Positions 15,379 to 22,440 of a DNA stretch of 33,481 nucleotides are shown piece after piece. Origin of the DNA: Saprospiraceae bacterium. Its GTDB lineage: Bacteria > Bacteroidota > Bacteroidia > Chitinophagales > Saprospiraceae. The position numbers were made by a program, and so were the translations under genes. The stretch lies in the NCBI GenBank assembly GCA_016787285.1, contig JAEUUV010000146.1, forward strand, positions 1 through 33,481, in the 5' to 3' direction. A model generated the notes under the pieces. The model saw nothing but the letters and a program-made list of their open reading frames with translations, did not search any database and had not been told where the DNA came from. How positions within the stretch are numbered: position 1 is the first letter of the stretch; the number at the start of each line of letters is the position of its first letter.

Positions 15379-16767
15379 TCAAAGGTAAGTCAGTACGCCT
15401 GCCTGAAGGGAGAAAGAATGAACCGGTTCCTGTTTGGGGCCGTAGCCTTTCCCGGCGAAGGTGCGACGGTATGCCGGCTCGACAAATGCGGTATGGCGGC
15501 CTTTACCCAACCGATGCTCGACGCGGATGCCGGCATCCAGGGAGGCATACAGGTTGTCGGCGAGCGTTCCTTTTTCGAGCAGGCCTTTGCCGGGGCTTTT
15601 CAGGTTGGGCGCCGAATTAGGGTCTGGCAACAAATTGGGTGGAACCGAGCCGGCAGGATAATAGACCGAGCCATAGTCGTAGTGTTTATCCAGGGTCAAA
15701 TTCAGTGTAGTACCGGCTACGAGGTGTGCGCTTGTACGGCCTGTCTGCGCAAGGCGCCGGGTGACTTTCACCGGTACCGTGAGCAAGTCGGCGCGCACAT
15801 TGGAGAGTGTGGAGCCGTAGTAACCGTCCACAGGATTACCGCTGTAAATGTCTACCTTCTGTTTGGGGGTGAACTGTTTGCCGGTATAGCCGATTCCTGC
15901 CTCTACGCCCCATTTGCCGGGGCGGTAACCGCCGGCCAATGTTACACCGTATCCGCTGCCGGGGTAGTTTCCGTCGGTGGTATGTACCTGATCCATATCG
16001 GTCAGGATGCCGGTGGACAGGTAGAATGGGCTTTTTGCAGATGTTTTAGTTGGGGTAATCATTTGCTGCAAACCGAAGGGTTTTTCCGATGCCGGCACGC
16101 TCAAAGCGAGCAGGTGCGGAGGCAGCGGTGCAGCGGCGGCATACAGGTTTGTTCGGGCCTGGTCGGCCAGGGTATTCAACTGGAGCAGCATGTCGCCGGC
16201 ACTGCTTGCCGACTGATAGTTTTCAGACAGCAGGCTTGCAGCTCCCTGCAAATTCAGGGTATGATTCAATGCATCGGCGACAAGTACCGGAAGCGCCGAT
16301 CCGACATTACGGCCGGTATTCGCGCGTGCGCTCCTGGTATTGCCACCCGGTGCCGGTTCCACTTGAGCCACGGGCACATCCGGGCTAAATCGGGGCGTGG
16401 GGCCGGTTGGAAATGCGTTTGTCTCCCGGTACGATTCCGTGTTCCAGAGCAGCAGCAGGAAAATGGCGGCTTCGGCAATTTTTGCAATGCGCAACCGCCG
16501 CACTCGAACGGCTATGATTTGCAACCGGCCGGCGAGTGTGTTCCAGTGCGCCGGCTGGTAGGGTGCTTCCAGGCGATGCAGGGTGTGGTATAAGGCTTTA
16601 TCCACCTCGTCCACGGCGGCGGGTTGTTCCTCGAAGGCAATGCTGTCCATTCGTCGTTCCAGCATTTCCCAGGTAGCCGGATCGTATTCCGGTTCCAGGT
16701 TTTCCAGAACAGACTTCATTTTCCGGTCAAAATTGTTCTCGCTCATATTGTGGTACAAATCGTCCAT
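15379..16767 (-). CDS. anti-sigma-like N-terminus fused to an outer-membrane beta-barrel domain
   Basis: 462 residues. The first 90 are soluble and contain a duplicated motif: LEPEYDPATWEMLERRMDSI (about 24-43) and LEAPYQPAHWNTLAGRLQII (about 66-85). Then come positive residues (RVRRLRIAK) and a short membrane helix (about 94-108), then a Pro/Ala/Ser-rich linker and, from about residue 245, an outer-membrane-barrel-like region with alternating aromatic strands (YGVTLAGGYRPGKWGVEAGIGYTG; FSLQAGVLTYL at the end). It starts 10 bases after the ECF sigma factor stop, so it is a likely anti-sigma factor. The barrel-plus-cytoplasmic combination is odd, as no cleavable signal peptide is present. A start 7 codons in (MSENN) is equally possible. 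It converges with the EAD gene. Confidence 0.85.
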   Translation of the reverse strand: MDDLYHNMSENNFDRKMKSVLENLEPEYDPATWEMLERRMDSIAFEEQPAAVDEVDKALYHTLHRLEAPYQPAHWNTLAGRLQIIAVRVRRLRIAKIAEAAIFLLLLWNTESYRETNAFPTGPTPRFSPDVPVAQVEPAPGGNTRSARANTGRNVGSALPVLVADALNHTLNLQGAASLLSENYQSASSAGDMLLQLNTLADQARTNLYAAAAPLPPHLLALSVPASEKPFGLQQMITPTKTSAKSPFYLSTGILTDMDQVHTTDGNYPGSGYGVTLAGGYRPGKWGVEAGIGYTGKQFTPKQKVDIYSGNPVDGYYGSTLSNVRADLLTVPVKVTRRLAQTGRTSAHLVAGTTLNLTLDKHYDYGSVYYPAGSVPPNLLPDPNSAPNLKSPGKGLLEKGTLADNLYASLDAGIRVEHRLGKGRHTAFVEPAYRRTFAGKGYGPKQEPVHSFSLQAGVLTYL

Positions 16768-16777
16768 TCGTTTTCGA

Positions 16778-17356
16778 CTATGCTTCCATGTCCCGGCCTT
16801 CGAAATGGATACGGCGGGCGAGGAAATGTTCTTTCAATTTGATACGCGCCTTCACGAGGTTGCTGCGCGAGGTGCTTTCGGTGATCTGGAGGGCATCGGC
16901 GATTTCCCGGTGCGAGTAGCCTTCCACCACATACAGGTTGAAGACTGCGCGGTATGCCGGGGAGAGTTCATGTACCGCCGCGAGTATTTCCTGTTCGGTC
17001 AGGTGGCTGAGCGCGTCCGGGTCGTCGGCGGAGAGGTAGTTGGCTTCGTTGATGTCCTCCGTGCGGCGGCGAATGGTTTTCCGGTAGTAGTCAATGCAGG
17101 TATTGACCATGACCGTGCGTATCCAGGCGGCAATGGAGGTGCCGGGTTTGTACCGGTCAATGTTCTGGAACACTTTGATGAATCCCTCGTGCAGCAGGTC
17201 GAGCGCTTCATCGCGCGAACCCGCGTAGCGCAGGCATACGCCCATCATCTTGCCATAGTGCTGTTCGTACAGCTGTTGCTGTGCCCAGCGCTCCTGGCGA
17301 GCCAATGCAGCGATCAGGTTGTGTTCGGTGTGTTCCAACGGTATGGCGAAATCCAT
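16778..17356 (-). CDS. ECF-type RNA polymerase sigma factor
   Basis: 192-residue sigma-70 family factor of the ECF type (regions 2 and 4 only). Region 2 is seen in LYEQHYGKMMGVCLRYAGSRDEALDLLHEGFIKVFQNIDRYKPG, with SIAAWIRTVMVNTCIDYYRK; region 4 in LSPAYRAVFNLYVVEGYSHREIADALQITESTSRSNLVKARIKLKEHF, with its helix-turn-helix. I chose MDFAIPLEH at 17356; the frame remains open upstream but crosses the promoter at 17372-17403. It is followed at once by the putative anti-sigma/barrel gene. Target genes are unknown. It is divergent from the tetR gene. Confidence 0.95.
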   Translation of the reverse strand: MDFAIPLEHTEHNLIAALARQERWAQQQLYEQHYGKMMGVCLRYAGSRDEALDLLHEGFIKVFQNIDRYKPGTSIAAWIRTVMVNTCIDYYRKTIRRRTEDINEANYLSADDPDALSHLTEQEILAAVHELSPAYRAVFNLYVVEGYSHREIADALQITESTSRSNLVKARIKLKEHFLARRIHFEGRDMEA

Positions 17357-17371
17357 CGGCTGATTTCGGTT

Positions 17372-17403
17372 CAAATGTTTAAAAAAAACGGTTTCCCTGC
17401 AAA
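17372..17403 (-). promoter_or_regulatory. Bacteroidota promoter for the sigma/anti-sigma operon
   Basis: Read on the minus strand: TTTG (from 17400-17403), 20 bases, then AACATTTG (from 17372-17379), 7 of 8 to the -7 consensus with perfect -33 and spacing. The predicted start site is just upstream of the sigma factor's ATG at 17356, giving a very short leader. Confidence 0.55.
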
Positions 17404-17494
17404 TCTGTATCCGGCAAACGGGGACTAAACGCACAGCGGGCACGAGTTGCTGCCTGTGTTGGCGGGCCGTGTGGAAAAAAAGTTGCCTGATTTC

Positions 17495-17525
17495 TTGACA
17501 ACTCCGAATGCGCGTGCCACCTTTG
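17495..17525 (+). promoter_or_regulatory. promoter for tetR
   Basis: TTG at 17495-17497, 20 bases, then CACCTTTG at 17518-17525 (7 of 8 to TAnnTTTG). The predicted transcript start near 17531 lies directly before the palindromic operator. Confidence 0.5.
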
Positions 17526-17533
17526 TCCAAAAA

Positions 17534-17549
17534 TTAACCAATTGGTTAA
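17534..17549. promoter_or_regulatory. TetR-type palindromic operator
   Basis: TTAACCAATTGGTTAA is a perfect 16-bp palindrome, 5 bases before the tetR ATG and just downstream of the predicted promoter. Position and symmetry fit autorepression by the gene product, and control of the efflux genes behind it. I found no second copy before the TolC-like gene. Confidence 0.75.
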
Positions 17550-17554
17550 ACCTT

Positions 17555-18184
17555 ATGGCTAAACGCGAAACAGGCCCGGAACCGGGAAGCGATACCACAG
17601 AACAGAAAATATTCGATGCGGCGCACGAGGTATTTTCCCAAAAAGGCATGGACGGCTCCACCATGCAGGAGATCGCCGACCGGGCAGGCATCAACAAGGC
17701 GTTGTTGCACTACTACTACCGCTCGAAGGACAAATTGTACGAGATGGTGGCACGGGCGATTTTGACCAAAGCGGTATCTGCTGTACGCGGTGTGCTGGAG
17801 GTAGAGATGCCTTTGGAGGAGAAAATCCGGCGCTTCATCGAGACGTACATCGGCATCATTTCCCGAAACACCTCCATTCCACTGTTCATCATTTCTGAAA
17901 TCAACAAACACCCCGACCGCTTCTTCTCCAATATACTGCCACAGGATTTGCCCAAACCCCACGCGTTTTTCCAGCAGGTAGAAGCCGAAATCGCCGCCGG
18001 TCGCATACGGCCCATTAAGCCGCAGCACCTCATTGTGCACATCATTTCCATGTGCGTATTTCCCTTTGTGGGCAAGCCGTTGATGGCTGTATTGCTCGGC
18101 ATGAATCCGGGTGAAATGAAGACTTTTTTGAAAGAAAGAACGGAGGAGGTGACGCAGTTTGTGCTTGCCGGACTGCGGCCATAA
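17555..18184 (+). CDS. TetR family repressor of the efflux operon (CecR-like)
   Basis: 209-residue regulator. The N-terminal helix-turn-helix domain is clear: TEQKIFDAAHEVFSQKGMDGSTMQEIADRAGINKALLHYYYRSKDKLYEMVARAIL (about residues 15-70). The C-terminal ligand-binding half is helical (EEKIRRFIETYIGIISRNTSIPLFIISEINKHPDRF). I chose MAKRETGPEP, since the upstream open frame crosses the promoter and operator. It heads a set of genes in the order TetR, outer-membrane factor, membrane-fusion protein, ATPases, permeases, the same kind of arrangement as cecR-ybhGFSR of E. coli. It probably represses itself and the operon, with release by a small-molecule substrate of the pump. The ligand is unknown. 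Confidence 0.92.
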   Translation: MAKRETGPEPGSDTTEQKIFDAAHEVFSQKGMDGSTMQEIADRAGINKALLHYYYRSKDKLYEMVARAILTKAVSAVRGVLEVEMPLEEKIRRFIETYIGIISRNTSIPLFIISEINKHPDRFFSNILPQDLPKPHAFFQQVEAEIAAGRIRPIKPQHLIVHIISMCVFPFVGKPLMAVLLGMNPGEMKTFLKERTEEVTQFVLAGLRP

Positions 18185-18284
18185 ATTTAACAACAACCAT
18201 TTCGCCGGTTCAAGTCCGCCGGTACCGGCTCCATAATTTTTACTTGCTATGAAAACAGTCCTGAATCTTGAAGCGTAACTGACC

Positions 18285-19547
18285 ATGAGACACCTTCTAT
18301 TCCTTCTTGCTGGTTTGGCGCCCTTTTCCGGCTTCGCCGGCGATACGCTCACCGTGCAGCGCTGCCGCGAACTGGCGGTGCAGCAAAGTCCGCTGCAACA
18401 AAAGAAACTGTACGCCGAAAGCATCGCGGCCCTGCAACTACAAAACGTGCGCAGCAACAACCTGCCACGTATACAATTTGGCGCACAGGCATCGTGGCAA
18501 AGTGATGTGTTCGGCCTGCCGTTCAGTTTTCCCGGCAGCGATTTTCCGAAAATCCCCAAAGATCAGTACCGTTTGTCGGTGGATGTAGCCCAGCGCATCT
18601 GGGACGGCGGTTCGGACCCATACCTGCGCCGTCAACGCGAACTGGAACGCGACCTTGCCGCTGCCCAAACCGATGTAGACGTGTTTTCCCTGCGCGAGGT
18701 GGTGACCGATTTGTTTTTCGGGGCCTTGTTGCTTCAGGAGAGCGAAGCTGTACTTGCCGCAGCCAGAACCGACCTTCAAAACCGGCTGAAACAGGCCGAG
18801 GCCGCTGTGGCTGAAGGTGTCGCTCTGCGTACCACGGCTGATCAGGTGAAAATTCAAATTTTGAAAACGGAGCAACAAATTACGGCGACCCATGCCGACG
18901 GGCAAGCGCTGCGCGAGGTGTTGTCCAAATGGATCGGACGGGGCAATACCGATTTTCTGTTTGTCTCGCCCGACTACCCCGAGGAAAACCTGTTGCAACC
19001 AGCCGAACGCCCGGAATACCGCCTGTTCGATGCGCAAAAAAACATGGTGCAACTGCAGCAGGATCGGCTTCGGCTTTTGTCTCAACCGCGTATCGAGGCG
19101 TTTGCACAGGCCGGTTTCGGACGACCCAATCCCTTCAATTTTTTTGAAACCGGTCTGGAGCCGTTTGCCATTTTCGGACTTCGTGCCGCCTGGACGCCCA
19201 TTGACTGGGGCAACCGGAATCGCGACAGGCAGGCATTATCCCTGCAAATGCGTACCGTGGACGCGCAGCGTCAGGCCTTCGAGCAGCGGCTGGAAGCGAG
19301 CACCGTGCAAGACTTTTGGGCGCTTAACGTGAAATACCGCGAGCAACTGAAACAGGACGAGGCCATCGTGGCTTTGCAGGAAGACATCGTGCGACGTGCC
19401 GATGCGCAGGTCAAAAACGGCGTAATGACCGCCACCGACTACCTGGCCCAGATCAACCTGCTGACCCAGGCCCGGCTGGCTCAAAAAACGCATGAACTCC
19501 AACTGGCGCACGCCCGGGAACGGGTAGTGGCCAAGATGGGCGAATGA
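18285..19547 (+). CDS. TolC-like outer membrane efflux factor
   Basis: 420 residues with a signal peptide (MRHLLFLLAGLAPFSGFAG) and a two-fold repeat of long helices and barrel strands as in TolC/OEP proteins: LTVQRCRELAVQQSPLQQKKLYAE near the start, the barrel-like LPRIQFGAQASWQSDVFGLPF, LRRQRELERDLAAAQTDVDVFSLREVVTDLFFGALLLQES, and in the second half QPRIEAFAQAGFG with NRNRDRQALSLQ. It would form the trimeric exit duct of the pump. It lies 100 bases after tetR and 36 bases before the membrane-fusion gene. No separate promoter is convincing, so it is probably co-transcribed with tetR. The name tolC is not given because the family has many paralogues. Confidence 0.9.
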   Translation: MRHLLFLLAGLAPFSGFAGDTLTVQRCRELAVQQSPLQQKKLYAESIAALQLQNVRSNNLPRIQFGAQASWQSDVFGLPFSFPGSDFPKIPKDQYRLSVDVAQRIWDGGSDPYLRRQRELERDLAAAQTDVDVFSLREVVTDLFFGALLLQESEAVLAAARTDLQNRLKQAEAAVAEGVALRTTADQVKIQILKTEQQITATHADGQALREVLSKWIGRGNTDFLFVSPDYPEENLLQPAERPEYRLFDAQKNMVQLQQDRLRLLSQPRIEAFAQAGFGRPNPFNFFETGLEPFAIFGLRAAWTPIDWGNRNRDRQALSLQMRTVDAQRQAFEQRLEASTVQDFWALNVKYREQLKQDEAIVALQEDIVRRADAQVKNGVMTATDYLAQINLLTQARLAQKTHELQLAHARERVVAKMGE

Positions 19548-19583
19548 CCTAAAAATCAAAAAAAGTAGCAGAAAATACACGCC

Positions 19584-20528
19584 ATGCGCAAAGCAATTTT
19601 CCTTCTCTCCACACCCCTACTCGCGTTGCTCTTCTTCGCGTGCCAAACCACCGCCCCCAAAGCCGATGCCTACGGCAATTTTGAAGCGGACGAACGCATC
19701 ATCAGTTCCGAAGCCTCCGGGCGTATTCTGGCGCTGAACCTTGAAGAAGGACAAGCCCTGAAAGCCGGGGCCGAACTGGGGGCTATTGATTCCGTGCAAT
19801 TGGTACTCAAGCGGGAACAACTCCAGGCCGCCATTCAGGCAATAGCAGCCAAAAGCCCGGCCATTCGCGCACAACTTGCCGTTTTTGACAAACAAATGGC
19901 CTCCGTGCGGCAGCAACTCGCCACACTCGACCGCGAAAAACACCGCCTCGAAAATCTCGTAAAAAGCGATGCCGCCACACCCAAACAACTGGACGACCTC
20001 AACGCCCAGATCGAAGCCGCCCAGCGCCAGATGGACGTGGTGCTGGAGCAACAATCGGCCACTGATGCAGCGCTCAGCACCCAAAAAAGCGGGCTGCTGG
20101 CGGAGATTGCCCCCCTGCAAAAACAAATCGCGCAAATAGACGACCAGATCGCCCGCTGCCGTATCGTCAGCCCGATGGACGGTTCGGTGTTGGTCAAGTA
20201 CGCCGAACCCGGCGAGGTGACGGCATTCGGAAAGCCGCTCTTCAAAATTGCCGACCTGAACACGATGACCCTGCGGGCGTATGTGGCGGGTAATCAGTTG
20301 GGCGCGGTAAAAGTCGGGCAGCAGGTCAAGGTGGCCATTGATGCCGCAAACGGAGAACAGCAGACGCTTCAGGGCCGCGTGACCTGGATTTCACCCAAGG
20401 CGGAATTCACCCCCAAGATCGTGCAGACCAAAGAAGAACGCGTCAACCTTGTGTATGCAATGAAAATCAGCGTGTTGAATCCGGAGGGCGTGCTGAAAAT
20501 TGGGATGCCGGGGGAGGTGCAGTTTTGA
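19584..20528 (+). CDS. HlyD/YbhG-like membrane fusion lipoprotein
   Basis: 314-residue periplasmic adaptor. A lipobox ends LLFFAC with C20, so it should be a lipoprotein. The biotinyl-lipoyl-like half-motif follows (EASGRILALNLEEGQALKAGAELGAID), then a long coiled coil (about 75-195, rich in Gln/Ala/Leu; LATLDREKHRLENLVKSDAATPKQLDDLNAQIEAAQRQMD), the second lipoyl half (IVSPMDGSVLVKYAEPGEVTAFGKPLFKIADL) and a beta-barrel domain. It connects the ABC permeases to the TolC-like protein. The spacing of lipoyl halves and coiled coil fits YbhG. It ends 5 bases before the 93-bp repeat at 20533. Confidence 0.92.
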   Translation: MRKAIFLLSTPLLALLFFACQTTAPKADAYGNFEADERIISSEASGRILALNLEEGQALKAGAELGAIDSVQLVLKREQLQAAIQAIAAKSPAIRAQLAVFDKQMASVRQQLATLDREKHRLENLVKSDAATPKQLDDLNAQIEAAQRQMDVVLEQQSATDAALSTQKSGLLAEIAPLQKQIAQIDDQIARCRIVSPMDGSVLVKYAEPGEVTAFGKPLFKIADLNTMTLRAYVAGNQLGAVKVGQQVKVAIDAANGEQQTLQGRVTWISPKAEFTPKIVQTKEERVNLVYAMKISVLNPEGVLKIGMPGEVQF

Positions 20529-20532
20529 AATA

Positions 20533-20625
20533 TGTCACAGAGGCTCACAGAGTTTTGGAGGACACAGAGTTTTCGACCCCTCGTAGAGTGGGCGGATTCC
20601 TTCGGAATGACAAAACCGTGTGACA
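20533..20625. repeat. 93-bp interspersed repeat, copy A
   Basis: Starts TGTCACAGAGGCTCAC and ends CCGTGTGACA, so its ends TGTCACA/TGTGACA form a perfect 7-bp inverted terminal pair. It contains CACAGAG repeats and an internal hairpin GGATTCCTTCGGAAT. A second copy of exactly the same length lies at 22333-22425; I count 76 matches in 94 aligned columns. It fills most of the 114-base gap between the fusion protein and ATPase genes. A perfect minus-strand -7 (TACTTTTG) lies just after it at 20627-20634. Confidence 0.85.
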
Positions 20626-20642
20626 CCAAAAGTACAAGCGCC

Positions 20643-21590
20643 ATGCTCGAAATACAGACACACCACCTTTCCAAATCCTACGGCCCCGTCCGGGCGGTGG
20701 AGGACATTTCTCTGGAGGTTGAGGCGGGCGAAGTGTTTGGCCTGATCGGGCCTGACGGCGCGGGCAAAACCACGTTGTTCCGCATCCTCACCTCGCTGAT
20801 CCTCCCTGATACCGGTACGGCCACAGTGGCGGGCCTCGACGTGGTGCGCGAGTACAAACAACTCCGTCAGATTATCGGCTACATGCCCGGACGGTTTTCG
20901 TTGTACCAGGATCTGACGGTCGAGGAAAACCTCGGTTTTTTTGCCAACGTGTTCGGCGTGCGCATCCGCGACAACTACGAACTCATCCGGGATATTTACG
21001 TGCAACTGGAGCCGTTCAAAGACCGGCGGGCCGGTGCCTTGTCGGGCGGCATGAAGCAAAAATTAGCGCTCTGTTGCGCCCTGATTCACCGGCCGCGCGT
21101 GTTGTTATTGGACGAACCGGGCACGGGCGTGGACCCAGTGTCGCGCAAGGAATTCTGGGACATGCTGCGCCGGCTGCGTGCGTCGGGAATCACGATCCTC
21201 GTCAGCACGCCCAACATGGACGAAGCCGAACTGTGCGACCGAATTGCCCTGCTGCAACAAGGGCAACTTTTGGCAGTGAATACTCCGGCGGGCATCACGG
21301 CAGGTTTCCGTCGCCCCTTGTTTGCCGTGCGTTCCGACGAAATGTACCGCCTGATTCAGGACCTGCGCTCGTTCGAAGGCGCGGCGGATTGCCATGCATT
21401 TGGGGAGTATGCGCACCTGACGCTAAACACGGCAAATGAACCGGCAGATGAAAAGTTGATTTTGCAATACTTAGTTTCTCAAAACCACCGGAATATCGAG
21501 GTAAAACCTGTGGCAGCCACAGTAGAGGATTGTTTCATAGACCTGATGACCACCACTCAAAACCCAAAACTCAAAACTCAAAACTTGTAA
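20643..21590 (+). CDS. ABC transporter ATPase, equivalent of YbhF N-terminal half
   Basis: 315-residue cytoplasmic nucleotide-binding subunit. Walker A is GPDGAGKTT (36-44), with the unusual Asp common in YbhF-type proteins. The Q-loop region reads IGYMPGRFSLYQDLTVEENL, the signature LSGGMKQK (133-140), Walker B LLLDEPGTGVDP. The switch (H-loop) histidine is missing: STPNMDEAE stands where STHYMDEAE is usual. The start is MLEIQTHHLSKSYG; the frame is open back into the 93-bp repeat but those codons are not family-like. The C-terminal 10 or so residues (TTQNPKLKTQNL) are encoded by a phrase repeat. Stop and next start are 1 base apart, so translation is probably coupled. Confidence 0.94.
   Translation: MLEIQTHHLSKSYGPVRAVEDISLEVEAGEVFGLIGPDGAGKTTLFRILTSLILPDTGTATVAGLDVVREYKQLRQIIGYMPGRFSLYQDLTVEENLGFFANVFGVRIRDNYELIRDIYVQLEPFKDRRAGALSGGMKQKLALCCALIHRPRVLLLDEPGTGVDPVSRKEFWDMLRRLRASGITILVSTPNMDEAELCDRIALLQQGQLLAVNTPAGITAGFRRPLFAVRSDEMYRLIQDLRSFEGAADCHAFGEYAHLTLNTANEPADEKLILQYLVSQNHRNIEVKPVAATVEDCFIDLMTTTQNPKLKTQNL
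21552..21590. repeat. AAAACTC-type phrase repeat forming the end of an ATPase gene
   Basis: ACCACTCAAAACCC followed by two AAAACTC units and AAAACTTG, ending in the stop codon TAA. It is a near copy of 2015-2051 in the same orientation. Here it encodes the last residues of the ATPase, so it was either absorbed into, or grew out of, the gene end. Confidence 0.75.
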
Positions 21591-21591
21591 C

Positions 21592-22326
21592 ATGCCTGTC
21601 ATTGCTACGGACAAACTGACCCGCACTTTCGGCGCCTTCACCGCCGTGAATGCCATCACCTTTTCGGTAGAGCAAGGCGAGATTTTCGGTTTTCTCGGCG
21701 CCAACGGCGCGGGCAAAACCACGGCGCTGAAAATGCTGACCGGCCTGCTCACGCCCACCAGCGGCTCGGCCACCGTAGCGGGTTTTGACGTGTGGAAACA
21801 GCCGGAGCAGGTAAAGCGTCGCATCGGGTACATGAGTCAGAAATTCAGCCTGTACGAAGACCTGACCGTACGCGAAAACATCCGCTTGTATGGCGGTATC
21901 TATGGGCTGAAAATGCCGGAAATCAGATCGAAAACGGCGGATTTATTACAAAAATTAGGCATTGAACAGGAGGCCGACCAACGGGTGAGTGCGTTGCCTT
22001 TGGGCTGGAAACAAAAACTGGCTTTCTCCGTGGCGCTGCTGCACGAACCCAAAATTGTATTTCTCGACGAACCCACCAGCGGCGTGGACCCCTTGGCCCG
22101 GCGGCAGTTTTGGGAATTGATTTACGAGGCCGCCGCTTCGGGCGTGACGCTCATGGTGACTACGCACTACATGGAAGAGGCGGAGTACTGCAACCGCGTG
22201 AGCATGATGGTGGACGGAAAAATCGAAGCGCTGGATACGCCAAGGGAACTGAAGACGCAATTTGAAGCGAATGATATGGACGAGGTGTTTCGGAAACTGG
22301 CTCGAAAAGGACTGGTTGTAGAGTAA
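21592..22326 (+). CDS. ABC transporter ATPase, equivalent of YbhF C-terminal half
   Basis: 244-residue nucleotide-binding subunit. Walker A GANGAGKTT, Q-loop IGYMSQKFSLYEDLTVRENI, Walker B IVFLDEPTSGVDPLARRQFW, and an intact H-loop VTTHYMEEAEYCNR. The signature is degenerate, LPLGWKQKL instead of LSGGQ, as in the C-terminal half of E. coli YbhF, which also continues with a LHEP.I.FLDEPTSGVDP segment. Together with the preceding gene this reads as YbhF split into two polypeptides. It ends 6 bases before the second 93-bp repeat. Confidence 0.94.
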   Translation: MPVIATDKLTRTFGAFTAVNAITFSVEQGEIFGFLGANGAGKTTALKMLTGLLTPTSGSATVAGFDVWKQPEQVKRRIGYMSQKFSLYEDLTVRENIRLYGGIYGLKMPEIRSKTADLLQKLGIEQEADQRVSALPLGWKQKLAFSVALLHEPKIVFLDEPTSGVDPLARRQFWELIYEAAASGVTLMVTTHYMEEAEYCNRVSMMVDGKIEALDTPRELKTQFEANDMDEVFRKLARKGLVVE

Positions 22327-22332
22327 AAAAAG

Positions 22333-22425
22333 TGTCACAGAGGCTCACCGAGTCTTGGAGGGCACAGCGTTTTTTGCTCTTGTAGCGTGAACGGATTCCT
22401 GCGGAATGACAAATGCTGTGTGACG
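22333..22425. repeat. 93-bp interspersed repeat, copy B
   Basis: Same length as copy A at 20533, starting TGTCACAGAGGCTCAC and ending TGTGTGACG, so its terminal pair matches 6 of 7. It includes the hairpin GGATTCCTGCGGAAT and GGAATGACAAA end. It lies between the second ATPase and the 3' end of the Uma2 gene. The copies thus bracket the ATPase pair. Confidence 0.85.
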
Positions 22426-22440
22426 CTGTAAACTTGTTGC

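Noticed and set aside
18249-18278. Short 9-residue frame (MKTVLNLEA) before the TolC-like gene
   Set aside because: Could be a leader peptide, but there is no runs-of-one-residue signal or attenuator stem, so chance is more likely.
20627-20634. Minus-strand TACTTTTG just before the first ATPase gene
   Set aside because: Perfect -7 match, but it would drive antisense transcription into the repeat and the fusion protein gene, and no gene follows it. Kept only as a remark.
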